NCBI GenBank assembly: GCA_046530935.1
Contig: JBHEQW010000032.1
Span: 1 to 7,826 of the forward strand
Source of the DNA: Arsenophonus sp046530935
GTDB lineage: Bacteria > Pseudomonadota > Gammaproteobacteria > Enterobacterales > Enterobacteriaceae
Reading direction: 5' to 3'
DNA: 7,826 nucleotides
In this document: piece after piece, positions 7,042-7,826 of the stretch
How positions within the stretch are numbered: position 1 is the first letter of the stretch
Layout: each line of letters begins with the position of its first letter
Notes under the pieces: generated by a model
The model's database searches: none
Told to the model about the DNA's origin: nothing
Seen by the model: only the letters and a program-made list of their open reading frames with translations
Made by a program: the position numbers and the translations under genes

Positions 7042-7826
7042 ATGAGTAATATAATAGAGAAATTATCTTTATAGACGCTGGAAATATGATGTATATGATT
7101 ATTGCAGGCTTAATTTAAGCTAGCTATCCGGAAAGTAACATCAGAGTCTATTCCAACCACAACCACAATCCACGCCAGCAAATCACGATTAACTGGTAAA
7201 AATATGCTATACACGCAAAAGAGATAATAGTGATTGATCCAAGTAAATATGCAGATGTTATTATATTTACTGTTAAATCCACAGATTATAGAAACTGTTT
7301 GTCAAAACAACTAAAAAAACAGATCAATTAGTGTTAATAAATTAGTTTTGAGAAGAAGTGTAGCTGGAGTTCCGATAAAACGCTATTAACAATATATCTG
7401 ACCTAATATAAATTTGGTTGGTGTTATGCTTTAATACGCTATTTCTTTTTTGTATCAAGCTGTTAGTGATCTGTATGCCATGGATTCAGTATTAAAAAAT
7501 AATAAAACTTCTGCTACAGAACTAATTGCAAGTATCGGAAAAGTTTTCATTCTGCCTAATGAAGCTGCAATCAATTATATTATTGTCGTTGCCGTTAGTG
7601 CGAATACTTACTTTTTCTTATTTATAGAATTAATACAATAGGAGGTCTAACGACTTGGTTTTAATAGCAAAACAACAATACAGTTTAGTCTGTTTTATAA
7701 TGCCGCAAAAGGCTCTTTATTCCGTGAATGGCAGCAAGAAAATTAGGTCTCTCTTTTTGGAGATTAAGATAATAATTAACGTCAAAAGACTTGACTATAC
7801 GGCTAAATCCTTAGAGCAATTTTATC
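7042..7826 (+). pseudogene. proC: proC, pyrroline-5-carboxylate reductase, decayed and cut by window edge
   Basis: ProC catalyses the last step of proline synthesis, reducing pyrroline-5-carboxylate with NAD(P)H. The presumed ATG is at 7042, with a frameshift soon after. FIDAGNMMYMIIAGLI near 7068-7117 matches the Rossmann start FIGAGNMxxAIIAGL; it is followed by an in-frame TAA and then ASYPESNIRVYS. YADVIIFTVKS near 7247-7281 matches ADVVxLAVKP. NLVGVML near 7413-7433 corresponds to NLVRVMPNTP with the PNTP lost. The open frame 7450-7641 (YQAVSDLYA...IGKVFILPNEAAINYIIVVAVSANTYFFLFIE) matches xAVGKVxWVxxExxIxxVxAxxGSxPAYFFLFxE, with the substrate-site GS(S/A)PAY changed to VSANTY. The last part, with LDYTAKSLEQF near 7785-7820, matches SPGGTTxEAxKxLEQ. 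The yggS-proC order matches Yersinia- and Serratia-type relatives. Confidence 0.92.

Noticed and set aside
7450..7641. 63-codon ORF as an independent small gene
   Set aside because: Its translation matches the middle of ProC (IGKV...YFFLFIE), so it is a still-open piece of the proC pseudogene.
1..7826. CRISPR array, tRNA or rRNA genes, toxin-antitoxin or defence system
   Set aside because: No regularly spaced repeats, no cloverleaf-like tRNA sequence, no rRNA segments and no paired small ORFs with known motifs were seen on either strand.

Overview
This window is strongly AT-rich, gene-poor DNA from what looks like a host-restricted gammaproteobacterial endosymbiont in advanced genome decay. 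Only one gene is intact: ruvX/yqgF (3887-4306), the YqgF-family Holliday-junction resolvase-like protein. Everything else I can recognise is a relic broken by many stops and frameshifts. The core-gene order, psi-yqgE - ruvX - psi-yggS - psi-proC, is the one I recall from Yersinia/Serratia/Sodalis-type Enterobacterales, where yqgE-yqgF-(yggR/pilT)-yggS-proC-yggT are neighbours. Intact genes scattered in long stretches of eroding DNA fit an intermediate-stage insect symbiont. Serratia symbiotica lineages of Cinara aphids are my best guess; Sodalis-like or Arsenophonus-like symbionts are alternatives. This is inference: no rRNA or other strong marker is present.

Layout. 1-1420: noncoding, no gene recognised; it holds a strong 10-bp hairpin inside a 22-codon ORF. 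1422-2280: relic of an IS1595-family transposase (ISSod11-like) on the minus strand. 2290-3640: relic of an IS256-family transposase on the plus strand, running into yqgE. 3650-3886: 3' part of yqgE. 3887-4306: intact ruvX, followed by two hairpins that could end its transcript. 4307-4650: no gene seen. 4660-5565: a second IS256-family relic, cut at its 3' end. It is joined directly to a second IS1595-family relic (5566-6275) that lacks its 5' end. 6276-6485: unexplained. 6490-7005: psi-yggS (PLP homeostasis protein). 7042 to the window end: psi-proC (pyrroline-5-carboxylate reductase), continuing past the edge.

How it fits together. The yqgE/ruvX island lies between two IS256 relics in direct orientation, and outside these lie two IS1595 relics in opposite orientations. 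The yggR/pilT gene expected between ruvX and yggS is gone and its place is taken by IS debris. All four IS copies have lost function, so the insertion burst is old. Loss of proC and yggS points to dependence on host or partner-symbiont proline and to tolerance of losing PLP homeostasis. Survival of ruvX suggests continuing selection on it.

I found no new biological system here. The most interesting features are the isolated intact ruvX, the yqgE tail now running in frame into ruvX, and the near-mirrored IS arrangement.
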